Source: Rhodococcus zopfii NBRC 100606 = JCM 9919
GTDB taxonomy: Bacteria; Actinomycetota; Actinomycetes; Mycobacteriales; Mycobacteriaceae
Assembly (NCBI RefSeq): GCF_001895025.1
Contig: NZ_BCXI01000015.1
Span: forward strand, 124,001 to 188,000
Reading direction: 5' to 3'
Length of the DNA stretch: 64,000 nucleotides
The notes beneath the pieces are model-generated. The model was not told the DNA's origin and did no database searches. It saw nothing but the letters and a program-made list of their open reading frames with translations. The translations under genes and the position numbers were made by a program. Shown here in pieces: positions 34,069-42,580 of this stretch; positions within the stretch are counted from its first letter, which is position 1; every line of letters starts with the position of its first letter.

Positions 34069-34431
34069 TCAATCGTTCTCGTGGGAGTGCGCGGCGTGAT
34101 GGTGTGTTGCCCCGATCGAATGCAACATCTCGTGCACCGTGTCGTCGACGAGCCGGTACCGCACGGTCCGGCCGTCCCGCGTCGCCGCGACCCACCCGCG
34201 GTCGCGCAGCAGCCGCAGCGCGTGCGAGACGGCGGTGCCGGTCATGCCGAGCGCGGTCGCGAGATCGGTGACGCGGATGCCGGGCGCGTGATGCAGACAC
34301 AGCAGCATCCGCAGCCGGTTGGCATCGGAGAGCAATTCGAAGCGCTGCGCCCACCGCTCGATGTCCGGGGTCTGCAGCGCCGCCTCCGCGCGTCGCACGT
34401 CGTCGGGGTCGAACACCGGCCGGCTCTCCAC
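34069..34431 (-). CDS. ArsR/SmtB-family metal-sensor repressor, probably nickel-responsive
   Basis: 120 residues from GTG 34431. The winged-helix core is clear (FELLSDANRLRMLLCLHHAPGIRVTDLATALGMTGTAVSHALRLLRDRGWV). The C-terminal helix ends GATHHHAAHSHEND, giving several histidines and acids as in the nickel/cobalt sensors NmtR and KmtR. It heads the hypAB-hydrogenase operon, 70 bp before hypA, and is 23 bp from a divergent PLP-enzyme gene. It probably represses nickel uptake when the cell is replete. A matching operator lies before cbiM. Confidence 0.85.
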   Translation of the reverse strand: MESRPVFDPDDVRRAEAALQTPDIERWAQRFELLSDANRLRMLLCLHHAPGIRVTDLATALGMTGTAVSHALRLLRDRGWVAATRDGRTVRYRLVDDTVHEMLHSIGATHHHAAHSHEND

Positions 34432-34454
34432 GGGCCGAGTGTACGGTGCGCCCC

Positions 34455-35549
34455 ATGACCTTGTTCGACGCCGTCACCGCCACCCCGGCGCTGCTGATCG
34501 ACCGCGACGCGCTCGACCGCAACATCGAGCGGATGGCCGAATCCGCACGGGCCCGGGGTGTGGCGCTGCGTCCGCACGCGAAGACCCACAAGAGCCCCGA
34601 CCTCGCCCGGCTCCAGCTCGATGCGGGCGCGGTCGGATTGACGGTCGCGACGGTGTCCGAGGCCGAGGTGTTCGCCGAGGCCGGGTTCGACGACCTGTTC
34701 ATCGCGTACCCGCTGTGGGTCGACGCCGCGCGCGGCGCACGGCTCGCGGCGCTCGCGAACCGGGCGCGGGTCACGGTCGGAGTCGATTCGGCCGAGGGCG
34801 CGCGGGCGCTCGCGACGCACGCAGGCACCGCGATCGAGGTCCTGGTGGAGATCGACAGCGGCCACCACCGCACCGGCGTGGCACCCGGGCACGCCGGTGC
34901 GGTGGCGACCGCCGCCACCGCGGCGGGCCTGACCGTCGCGGGAGTCTTCACGTTCCCCGGTCACTCGTACGGACCGGGGCAACCCGGCGTCGCAGCGACC
35001 GGCGAATCGACGGCGCTGCGCACCGCCGCGGATTCGCTGCGCGGCGCCGGAATCGAACCGGGCGTCGTCAGCGGCGGCTCGACCCCCACCGCGTACCTGG
35101 ACACGACCGCGACCGAGCTGCGTCCCGGCGTGTACGTCTTCGGCGACGCCCAGCAGCTCGAGCTCGGGTCGATCACCGAGGCGGAGGTCGCGCTCACCGT
35201 CCTCGCGACCGTCGTCTCCACCCGCGACGGTGTCGTCGTGCTCGACGCGGGCAGCAAATCGCTCGGAGCCGATCGCGCGCCGTGGGCCACCGGGTACGGC
35301 CGTATTGCCGGGGTCCCGGATGCACGGATCACCGCGTTGTCAGAGCATCACGCGACGGTCGCGTGGCCGCCCGCGCGCGGAGCGCGCACCGGCGGTCCCG
35401 ATGTGCCGCGCCCCGGTCCCGGCGACCGGCTGCGGGTGATCCCGAATCACGTGTGCAACGCGGTGAACCTCACCGACGAACTGATCGTCACCCGTGGCTC
35501 CGATGTCGTCGATCGCTGGCCGGTCGCCGCGCGCGGCTGCATCGTCTGA
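34455..35549 (+). CDS. PLP-dependent D-threonine aldolase / D-serine dehydratase-like enzyme
   Basis: 364 residues from ATG 34455. It has an alanine-racemase-type barrel with the PLP lysine in RPHAKTHKS. The C-terminal domain has PNHVCNAVNL, carrying the His-x-Cys metal ligands of the DSD1/D-threonine aldolase family. It should act on a D-beta-hydroxy amino acid. It has no evident link to the hydrogenase operon, from which it diverges. Confidence 0.85.
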   Translation: MTLFDAVTATPALLIDRDALDRNIERMAESARARGVALRPHAKTHKSPDLARLQLDAGAVGLTVATVSEAEVFAEAGFDDLFIAYPLWVDAARGARLAALANRARVTVGVDSAEGARALATHAGTAIEVLVEIDSGHHRTGVAPGHAGAVATAATAAGLTVAGVFTFPGHSYGPGQPGVAATGESTALRTAADSLRGAGIEPGVVSGGSTPTAYLDTTATELRPGVYVFGDAQQLELGSITEAEVALTVLATVVSTRDGVVVLDAGSKSLGADRAPWATGYGRIAGVPDARITALSEHHATVAWPPARGARTGGPDVPRPGPGDRLRVIPNHVCNAVNLTDELIVTRGSDVVDRWPVAARGCIV

Positions 35550-35597
35550 CACCCGCCCTCACCGGGGCAGGGTTCCCATCATCCGGAGGGGTGGAGG

Positions 35598-36050
35598 TCA
35601 CTCGACGAGGACGGCGACCGTCTCGGCGATCAGGGCCGGCTTGTCGCCACCGTCGACCTCGACGGTGTAGGACACGATCAGGTTGGCGCCCTTGGCGGTG
35701 CGCTCGACGGACGTGACCGTGACCCCGGCCCGGATCTTCGAACCCACCGGCACCGGCGCGGGGAACCGTACCTTGTTGGACCCGTAGTTGATACGCATCT
35801 TCAGCCCCTCGACGGTGAAGATCTGCGAGCCGAGGACCGGCAGCAGCGACAGTGTGAGGTAGCCGTGGGCGATCGTGGTGCCGTAGGGACCCGACGCGGC
35901 ACGCTCGGGATCGACGTGGATCCACTGGTGGTCACCGGTGGCATCGGCGAACGTGTTCACGCGCTCCTGCGTGATCTCGAGCCACTCGCTGTAACCGAGG
36001 TGTTGGCCGACGGCAGCTTCGATCTCGGCGATGCCCTGGAAAACGCGCAT
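35598..36050 (-). CDS. MaoC-family (R)-specific enoyl-CoA hydratase
   Basis: 150 residues with a single hotdog domain and the hydratase-2 motif ADATGDHQWIHVDPERA, including the catalytic Asp and His, then FPAPVPVGSKIRAGVTV. It resembles the mycobacterial HtdZ/Rv0130 group. It hydrates a trans-2-enoyl-CoA. It follows the GntR regulator by 35 bp on the same strand. Confidence 0.9.
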   Translation of the reverse strand: MRVFQGIAEIEAAVGQHLGYSEWLEITQERVNTFADATGDHQWIHVDPERAASGPYGTTIAHGYLTLSLLPVLGSQIFTVEGLKMRINYGSNKVRFPAPVPVGSKIRAGVTVTSVERTAKGANLIVSYTVEVDGGDKPALIAETVAVLVE

Positions 36051-36085
36051 GTTCTGGACTCCTGTGGTGGTGAGGGCCTGGGTTG

Positions 36086-36829
36086 TCAGTGCCCGGCTCG
36101 TCTGAGGGTGACGCGATAGGTGTAGTGCTCCGGCAGAAAGTAACTCACCGACAGTTCGGTGAGCGCGCCCTCCGAATCGGAGTAGAGGCGATCCACCCGC
36201 AGCATCGGGTGGCCCACCTCGCAGCCCAGCTCTGCAGCGACCTCGGCGGTCGCCGGGGCGACGGTGATCGACTGCGCGGCCTGGACGATCGGGTGCGGCA
36301 GGTGCGGCTCGAGCAGACCGATGAGCGTGGCCTTGCTCGACGCGCCCGCCGCCAGCTCCGGCGCGTCCTGCACGTGCGCCGCGATCGGGTCCGGCAGCCA
36401 GATGGTGGTGTGTACGAACGGCACGCCGTCGTGCAGGCGGCGCAGCACCACCGAGTGCAGCAGGTCGGTATCGAGCCGCAGCCTGCTGGCGGCCTCGATG
36501 TCCACGCCGCGGCGCAGCGGCGAGACGATCTCCATGGTCGTGTCGGCGGACAGCGCGAGCAGATCCTCGATCGAACCGTGCGGCCGTCGGTAACGCCCGG
36601 GTTCGTTCGCGAACGTACCGCGCCCGGGAACCCGGTACACGACGCCGTCGGCCACGAGGTCCTGGAAGGCCCGGCGCACGGTCTGCCGGCTCACGCCGTG
36701 CTGCTGCGCGAGTTCGGCCTCCGTGGGCAGGCGGGCGCCGTCCCGGTATGCCCCGGACTCGACGGCCTCGCGCAACTGCCGTGACAGCTGCGCGTACGCC
36801 GGCTCCGACTCTCGTTCCTTACCGCTCAT
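36086..36829 (-). CDS. GntR-family regulator with UTRA domain (HutC subfamily)
   Basis: 247 residues. The winged HTH has LPTEAELAQQHGVSRQTVRRAFQDLVADGVVYRVPGRGTF, and a UTRA ligand domain fills the C-terminal part (LHSVVLRRLHDGVPFVHTTIWLPD). It lies between the MaoC gene and the acyl-CoA dehydrogenase gene. It is the closest candidate for binding the four AATGGCCGTACA sites at 38 and 51 kb, which is inference. Confidence 0.9.
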   Translation of the reverse strand: MSGKERESEPAYAQLSRQLREAVESGAYRDGARLPTEAELAQQHGVSRQTVRRAFQDLVADGVVYRVPGRGTFANEPGRYRRPHGSIEDLLALSADTTMEIVSPLRRGVDIEAASRLRLDTDLLHSVVLRRLHDGVPFVHTTIWLPDPIAAHVQDAPELAAGASSKATLIGLLEPHLPHPIVQAAQSITVAPATAEVAAELGCEVGHPMLRVDRLYSDSEGALTELSVSYFLPEHYTYRVTLRRAGH

Positions 36830-36858
36830 GACGCGGAGATCTTACTGATCCGGGTCGG

Positions 36859-38013
36859 TCACAGTCCGCCGCGGGCCACGAGCTGGCTGGCGATGACGTT
36901 GCGCTGGATCTCGTTGGTGCCTTCGCCGACGATCATCAGCGGCGCGTCCCGGAAGTAGCGTTCGACGTCGTACTCGGTGGAGTACCCGTAGCCGCCGTGG
37001 ATGCGCACCGCGTTCAGGGCGATCTCCATGGCGACCTCCGAGCAGTACAGCTTCGCCATGCCCGCTTCCATGTCGCAACGCTCGCCGCTGTCGTACTTTT
37101 CCGCGGCATAGCGGGCCAGCTGCCGCGCGGCGGTCAGCTTGGTGGCCATCTCGGCGAGGTAGTTGCCGATGGACTGGTGCTTCCAGATGGGCTGGCCGAA
37201 GCTCTCGCGTTGCTGTGCGTAGGCGAGGGAATCCTCGAGCGCCGCGGTGGCGACACCGAGGGCACGCGACGCGACCTGCAGGCGACCGGTCTCGAGACCC
37301 TTCATCATGTGCCCGAAGCCCTTGCCGGGTTCCCCGCCGAGGATCGCGTCGGCGGAGATGCGGTAGTTGTCGAAGCTCAGCTCGCAGCTCTCGACGCCCT
37401 TGTAGCCGAGCTTCGGCAGGTCACGCGAGACGGTCAGGCCCGGTCCGTGCTGGACGAGCACCACCGAGATGCCCTTGTGGCGCGGCGTCGCCGACGGATC
37501 GGTCTTGCACAGCAGCGCGATCAGGCCGGATCGGCGGGCGTTGGTGATCCAGGTCTTCGCACCGTTGATGACCAGGTCGTCGCCGTCGCACCTGGCGGTG
37601 GTGGTCATCGCCTGCAGGTCGGAGCCGCCGCCGGGTTCGGTCAGGGCCATCGTCGCGCGGATCTCACCGGTGGCCAGCTTGGGCAGGTACTTGCGCTTCT
37701 GCTCCTCGGTGCCGAACAGGGTCAGGAGCTTCGCGACGACGGTGTGCCCGCCCATGGCGCCCGACAGGGACATCCAGCCGCGCGCGAGTTCTTCGGTGAC
37801 CTGCACGTAGCAGGGCATCGACACCGGGGAGCCGCCGAACTCCTCGGGGACCGCCAGACCGTAGATCCCGATCTGCTTCATCTGCTCGATCCACTTCTCG
37901 GGGTACTCGTTGGCGTGCTCGACCTCCTGCACCGACGGCTTGACCTCGCGGTCGATGAAGTCGCGGACGGTCTTGACCAGGAAGGCTTCTTCGTCGTTCA
38001 GGTTGTAGCTCAC
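36859..38013 (-). CDS. Acyl-CoA dehydrogenase
   Basis: 384 residues from GTG 38013 (VSYNLNDEEAFLV). It is complete, with LTEPGGGSDLQAM, NGAKTWITNA, IHGGYGYSTEYDVERYFRD and IVGEGTNEIQ, where the catalytic Glu of the medium-chain type is present. It should oxidise a short or medium acyl-CoA. It diverges from the CoA-ester lyase / double-hotdog pair across a 213-bp region holding sites A and B. The upstream 19 residues of open frame overlap site A and are probably not translated. Confidence 0.92.
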   Translation of the reverse strand: MSYNLNDEEAFLVKTVRDFIDREVKPSVQEVEHANEYPEKWIEQMKQIGIYGLAVPEEFGGSPVSMPCYVQVTEELARGWMSLSGAMGGHTVVAKLLTLFGTEEQKRKYLPKLATGEIRATMALTEPGGGSDLQAMTTTARCDGDDLVINGAKTWITNARRSGLIALLCKTDPSATPRHKGISVVLVQHGPGLTVSRDLPKLGYKGVESCELSFDNYRISADAILGGEPGKGFGHMMKGLETGRLQVASRALGVATAALEDSLAYAQQRESFGQPIWKHQSIGNYLAEMATKLTAARQLARYAAEKYDSGERCDMEAGMAKLYCSEVAMEIALNAVRIHGGYGYSTEYDVERYFRDAPLMIVGEGTNEIQRNVIASQLVARGGL

Positions 38014-38057
38014 GCAGGTGACCCTTCGGCTCGAGCGGGCCGCGCGGACCCGAAAAC

Positions 38058-38073
38058 TTTGTACGGCCATTTT
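38058..38073. promoter_or_regulatory. Shared operator motif, site A
   Basis: TTTGTACGGCCATTTT, on the other strand AAAATGGCCGTACAAA, lies 45-60 bp upstream of the acyl-CoA dehydrogenase start. Its core AATGGCCGTACA recurs at sites B, C and D. Confidence 0.6.
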
Positions 38074-38186
38074 GTGGAGGATGCACCGGCATTGTCAATG
38101 CGGGTTTCGATGCCCAACCCGGTCTTTCAAGAGGTTTCGACGATAGGACCAGCTGCATCATCCTATGAAGTGGCGGGACCCGCCAC

Positions 38187-38200
38187 AATGGCCGTACATT
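38187..38200. promoter_or_regulatory. Shared operator motif, site B
   Basis: AATGGCCGTACATT lies 27-40 bp upstream of the CoA-ester lyase start, in opposite orientation to site A and 130 bp from it. The nucleotides between A and B otherwise contain only the two divergent promoters. Confidence 0.6.
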
Positions 38201-38226
38201 TAGCGCCGATACTGCCGGCCCGACCC

Positions 38227-39087
38227 ATGAGGTTCTCCGTGACTTTCGAGCAACACGTCCGTCGGCGAGCGGTGCTCGTCGCACCCGGCTCCGACGAACG
38301 CAAAGCGTCCAAAGCCCTCGCCTCCGCCGCCGACGAAGTCGTCCTCGACCTCGAGGACGCCGTCACACCCGCGCAGAAGGACGCCGCACGCGACCTGATC
38401 GCTCCCCTGGTGCGCGAGCACGGCGGCCGGCGCACGGTGTCGGTACGCATCAACGGACGCGGCACCGCCTGGTTCGAGGACGACCTGCGGGCGTGCGCCG
38501 AACTCGGCGACGCCCTCGCCTCGATCGTGATCCCCAAGGTGGAGAGCACGGCGGATCTCGCCGAGGCCGATCGCGTACTCGGCCCGTCCCACGCCGTCGT
38601 CCAGGCCCTGATCGAGACACCCGCGGGCGTGCAGCGCATCGACGAGATCGTCGACGGGCCCCGTGTCACGGGTGTCATCATCGGCTACGCCGATCTCGGT
38701 GCGGCACTGGGCCGTTCCCGTACCACCGCCCCCGAGCACTGGATCTACGTGCAGGATCGCGTGCTGCACGCCGCCCGCGCCGCCGGTGTGCAAGCCGTCG
38801 ACGGGCCCTTCCTCGGAATCGCCGACGACGACGCCTTCCGCCATTCGGCACACTGGGTCGCCGATCTCGGTTTCGACGGCAAGTGGGTGATCCACCCGGC
38901 CCAGATCGATTCCGCTGCCGCAGCATTCACCCCCACCGGCGAGCAGGTCGAGGCCGCACGGAAGGTCCTTGCCGCCCTCGACGAGGCCGAGGCCCGCGGC
39001 GCCGGGGCCGCCCAGCTCGACGGACAGATGCTCGACGAAGCCGTCGCCGTCGCCGCCCGCCGCACCCTGACGAAGATCGGAGCCTGA
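38227..39087 (+). CDS. HpcH/HpaI-CitE-type CoA-ester lyase
   Basis: 286 residues from ATG 38227 (GTG 38239 is an alternative). Citrate-lyase-beta features are RRAVLVAPGSDERKASKAL, VVLDLEDAVTPAQKDAAR with the metal-binding acids, IPKVESTADL and FDGKWVIHPAQI. It should cleave or form a malyl-CoA, methylmalyl-CoA or citramalyl-CoA type bond with Mg2+. It is followed after 1 bp by a double-hotdog hydratase, the same pairing as beta-methylmalyl-CoA lyase with mesaconyl-CoA hydratase. Confidence 0.88.
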   Translation: MRFSVTFEQHVRRRAVLVAPGSDERKASKALASAADEVVLDLEDAVTPAQKDAARDLIAPLVREHGGRRTVSVRINGRGTAWFEDDLRACAELGDALASIVIPKVESTADLAEADRVLGPSHAVVQALIETPAGVQRIDEIVDGPRVTGVIIGYADLGAALGRSRTTAPEHWIYVQDRVLHAARAAGVQAVDGPFLGIADDDAFRHSAHWVADLGFDGKWVIHPAQIDSAAAAFTPTGEQVEAARKVLAALDEAEARGAGAAQLDGQMLDEAVAVAARRTLTKIGA

Positions 39088-39088
39088 G

Positions 39089-40123
39089 ATGACCACTCCC
39101 GCAACCGATGCCACCCACGTCGGCGGACCCTACTTCGACGATCTCACGGTCGGCCAGGTCTTCGACACCGCCCCCGCGGTGACCCTCACCGACGGCCTCG
39201 CCGCGACCCATCAGGCCATCCTCGGCGACCGCCTGCGCCTGGCGCTCGACACACACCTGTCCACCGCGGTCGCGGCCGGACCGATCGCGCACGCCGGCCT
39301 GGTCACCGACCTCGCGATCGGCCAGTCCACGCTCGCCACCCACCACGTCAAGGCCAACCTGTTCTACCGCGGCCTGCGCTTCCACCGGTTCCCGCGTATC
39401 GGCGACACCCTGTACACGACGACCGAGGTCGTCGGCCTCAAGAGCAACTCCGTCAAACCGGGACGCGCCGCGACCGGGCTGGCGGCGCTGCGAATGAACA
39501 CGGTCGACCAGCAGGGCCGCACCGTCCTCGACTTCTACCGGTGCGCGATGCTGCCGCTCAGCCCGGCGACCGACCCGGCGACCGCGACCCGCACCGACGA
39601 CCTGTCGTCGATCGGCCCGCAGGACGAACCCGAGTGGGCCGCCCCGGCCGACTGGAACCTCGCCGAGTACCGCAATCGTGTTCCCGGAACGCATTTCGAC
39701 CCATCTCTCGCCGGCGCGGTGCTTCGGTCGAGCGGCGACGTCGTCTCCAGCGCACCGGAACTCGCGCGGCTGACGCTCAACATCGCCGCAACCCACCACG
39801 ACGAGCGGGTCGGCGCCGCGGGCCGCCTCGTGTACGGCGGGCACACGATCGGTCTCGCGTTGTCGCAGGCCACCCGCGCGCTGCCGAATCTCGTGACGGT
39901 GCTCGGCTGGCAGTCCTGCGACCACACCGGCCCCGTGCACGAGGGCGACACCCTCACCAGCGACCTGCACGTCGAGTCCGCGACCGCCCTGCCCGACGGT
40001 GGTGGTGTGCTGAAGCTGCGCTCCCTGGTGTTCGTACACCGCGGCGGTGCCGCGAATGTGAGCAGCGGCGAGACCGACCCGGCACCGGTGCTGGACTGGA
40101 AGTTCACCGCCCTCATGGCCTGA
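39089..40123 (+). CDS. Double-hotdog MaoC-type dehydratase (mesaconyl-CoA hydratase-like)
   Basis: 344 residues with two consecutive hotdog domains (about 12-165 and 200-340). The first has GPIAHAGLVTDLAIGQSTLAT, the second VYGGHTIGLALSQATRALPN, matching the two-domain layout of mesaconyl-CoA hydratases. With the adjacent CoA-ester lyase it could process C4-C5 branched dicarboxylyl-CoA esters. The substrate is inference. After it 96 bp show no gene before the convergent crotonase. Confidence 0.8.
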   Translation: MTTPATDATHVGGPYFDDLTVGQVFDTAPAVTLTDGLAATHQAILGDRLRLALDTHLSTAVAAGPIAHAGLVTDLAIGQSTLATHHVKANLFYRGLRFHRFPRIGDTLYTTTEVVGLKSNSVKPGRAATGLAALRMNTVDQQGRTVLDFYRCAMLPLSPATDPATATRTDDLSSIGPQDEPEWAAPADWNLAEYRNRVPGTHFDPSLAGAVLRSSGDVVSSAPELARLTLNIAATHHDERVGAAGRLVYGGHTIGLALSQATRALPNLVTVLGWQSCDHTGPVHEGDTLTSDLHVESATALPDGGGVLKLRSLVFVHRGGAANVSSGETDPAPVLDWKFTALMA

Positions 40124-40219
40124 CAGCCCCGCTCGGATCCGCTCGGCCACCAGTTATCAGCGGCGACAATCGCGTCGGCGGATCACTGGGGACCGAGCGG
40201 ATGCGAGGTGCTCACGTCG

Positions 40220-41308
40220 CTACGCGCCGGGTATCTCGTCGATCAAACCCCAGGACAACGCCTGCTCGGCACCGATCTCGACGGCGGTGACGAACAGGTG
40301 CAGGGCGCGCCACCGGCCGATCCGCCGCGGCACGCTCACCGTCCCGCCCGCCCCGGGGACCAGGCCCATCGACACCTCGGGCAGCCGGAACACCGTGTCG
40401 GGTGCGGCGACGACGCGCCCGGCGAACGCCGGGATCTCGATGCCTGCGCCGACGCAGTGACCGTGCACCCGCACCTCGATCCGGTCCCGGAGCCGCGCGA
40501 CCAGGCGACCCGCTCCGCCGCGCGTGCGGATCAGGTGCGCGACGGCGGTGTCCGGGGTACGGCCGAATTCGTCGAGGTCACCCCCGGCGCAGAACGACGG
40601 ACCGGCACCGTCGAGGACGACCCGGCCGATGCTGTCGTCGAGCAGAGCAACGCCCAGCGCCTCGACGAGCGCGTCCCGCAACTGGGTGCCGTAGGCGTTG
40701 CGGCGCTCGGGCCGGTTCAGGGTGATGTGCAGCGTGTCGCCGTCGCGGGCGATCAGGACCGGTTCCTGCGGGGCCGCCGGCGGCAGCGGACGCGGACCGC
40801 GCTCGTCGAGCCACCGATGGAACTCGGGACCACCCTGCAGCGTCGAATAGCCGAGCGATTCGACGTCGATCGCCGCGGGCACCGGCAGTGTCTCCGCAGC
40901 ACGCAGCACCTGACCGGCGGTCAGTGCGGCATACGGATTCCGGGTGACGGCCGCAACGAATCCGGCGATTGCGGCGTCGAGTTCGTCTGCACCCACTACC
41001 GTTCGCTCCCGCGGGTCGGGGCCCGCGACGTACGTGAGGTCGAGCGCGTCGAGCAGCAGCCCCAATTCGGGCGCGTCCTCGACGTCTCCCCCTGCATACC
41101 GTCCGACGAGCAGACGATCGCAGTCGCGGGCGCGGTCCGCGGCGACGGCCACCAGGCCTTCGGGCGCATCGTCCAGGTCGACGACCAGCACGGGTGCGTC
41201 GACCACGCCGCCGTCTGCGAGCAGCGGTGTGTGGGCCGCGCCGGCGGCCAGGTCCGCGACGCCGATCGTCCGTATCGCAGCGTCACCGTTCATCGTCACC
41301 GCACCCAT
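40220..41308 (-). CDS. Crotonase-family enoyl-CoA hydratase/isomerase with a long N-terminal extension
   Basis: 362 residues. The crotonase domain occupies about 183-360, with LNRPERRNAYGTQLRDALVEAL, FCAGGDLDEFG (oxyanion region) and HCVGAGIEIPAFAGRVV. About 180 residues precede it, containing VLVVDLDDAPEGLVAVAADRARDCDRLLVG, which looks like a second degenerate crotonase-like half. The substrate is unknown. It is divergent from the CoA-transferase gene at 41366. Confidence 0.85.
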   Translation of the reverse strand: MGAVTMNGDAAIRTIGVADLAAGAAHTPLLADGGVVDAPVLVVDLDDAPEGLVAVAADRARDCDRLLVGRYAGGDVEDAPELGLLLDALDLTYVAGPDPRERTVVGADELDAAIAGFVAAVTRNPYAALTAGQVLRAAETLPVPAAIDVESLGYSTLQGGPEFHRWLDERGPRPLPPAAPQEPVLIARDGDTLHITLNRPERRNAYGTQLRDALVEALGVALLDDSIGRVVLDGAGPSFCAGGDLDEFGRTPDTAVAHLIRTRGGAGRLVARLRDRIEVRVHGHCVGAGIEIPAFAGRVVAAPDTVFRLPEVSMGLVPGAGGTVSVPRRIGRWRALHLFVTAVEIGAEQALSWGLIDEIPGA

Positions 41309-41365
41309 TCACTCACCTCGAGGTCGTTTCCGGCCCCCACCCTGGGGCAATGTAACATCGGCCGG

Positions 41366-42580
41366 GTGTCGACCGGTCCGAACCCCGATCCCGTCGAGGA
41401 CTGGGCCGCGAGCGGAATCGCCGCTCTGACCGGTTTTCTCGACGGTCCCCCACTCATCCCACCCGGGCGTGCTGCGACCCGGGCACGGGAGTTGTCCGCC
41501 TTCGTCGCGACCGCGTCCTCCGGGGCGGTACGGCTCGACGGCGCCCGGTTGCTGTCCGAGCGGGCCGCTTTCACCGGTCACCGCAGGTCCGGCTCCGTGT
41601 CCGCGGGCGGATCGTGCCGGCTGCTGCCGACCGCCGACGGGTGGGCGGCGGTCTCGTGCGCCCGGCCCGACGACCCGTTGCTCCTCGGCGCGCTCGTGTC
41701 CGCCGAGATCGACGACGATCCGTGGCCGGCGGTCGGCCGCTGGTTGCGGGAGCATACCGGCGCCGACCTGGCCGAACGCGCCGCGCTGCTCGGTGTCGCT
41801 GCCGGCCCCGTCGCCCCGCCGGCCGCGGCGCCTCCGGTGCCGGCTGCGCCGCGATCCGTCGACGGTCTGCTCGTCGTCGACTTCAGTGCGCTGTGGGCCG
41901 GACCGCTGTGCGCGCACCTGCTGGGACGTGCCGGCGCCCGGGTGGTGAAGGTGGAGACGCCGTGGCGGCCGGACGGCGCGCGGCGCGGCAATCCCGAGTT
42001 CTATCGGCTGCTGCACGCGGGCCACGAGTCGGTGGTGCTCGACCCGAACGTCCCGGGCGAGCGCGCTGCGCTGCGTGATCTGGTCGCGGCGGCGGACGTC
42101 GTGATCGAAGCGTCCCGGCCGCGCGCGCTCGCCGGGTTCGGGCTCGACGCGGATACGTTCGCCGCCGGGGGCACAACCTGGATATCGATCACAGCACACG
42201 GAAGGGACAGCGCCCGAGTCGGTTTCGGCGACGATGTCGCCGCGTCGGCGGGACTCGTCGCACACGACCGGGGCACGCCGGTGTTCGTCGGCGACGCGAT
42301 CGCCGACCCCCTCACCGGCCTGACTGCGGCGGCACTGGCAATGTCGGAACCGAGCGGGCATCTGTGGGACCTATCGATGTCTGCGGTGGTCGCCGCGACC
42401 CTCGATCACACCGATCATCTTGTGCCGCAATCGTACAGGTCCGAGGGTTGCTGGTGGGTGGACACTGCGGCCGGCGCCGTCGCGATCGCCGAACCGGCAC
42501 TGCGCGCACCGTCGGGGTCCGCGCCGGAATCGGGGCAGGACACCGATACGGTGCTGTCCGAATTGGGAATCCGGCGATGA
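41366..42580 (+). CDS. CoA-transferase family III (CaiB/BaiF-like)
   Basis: 404 residues from GTG 41366. The C-terminal two thirds fit CaiB: VDFSALWAGPLCAHLLGRAGARVVKVE, and the catalytic aspartate region GDAIADPLTGLTAAAL. The N-terminal 160 residues are weakly conserved, resembling a degenerate half of the two-domain family. The protein is shorter at the C-terminus than typical CaiB. It overlaps the amidohydrolase gene by 4 bp. Confidence 0.82.
   Translation: MSTGPNPDPVEDWAASGIAALTGFLDGPPLIPPGRAATRARELSAFVATASSGAVRLDGARLLSERAAFTGHRRSGSVSAGGSCRLLPTADGWAAVSCARPDDPLLLGALVSAEIDDDPWPAVGRWLREHTGADLAERAALLGVAAGPVAPPAAAPPVPAAPRSVDGLLVVDFSALWAGPLCAHLLGRAGARVVKVETPWRPDGARRGNPEFYRLLHAGHESVVLDPNVPGERAALRDLVAAADVVIEASRPRALAGFGLDADTFAAGGTTWISITAHGRDSARVGFGDDVAASAGLVAHDRGTPVFVGDAIADPLTGLTAAALAMSEPSGHLWDLSMSAVVAATLDHTDHLVPQSYRSEGCWWVDTAAGAVAIAEPALRAPSGSAPESGQDTDTVLSELGIRR

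Noticed and set aside
36997-38226. Upstream 410 codons of open frame in front of the CoA-ester lyase
   Set aside because: The part before ATG 38227 is antisense to the acyl-CoA dehydrogenase and crosses a divergent promoter region with operators, so it is not a natural fusion.
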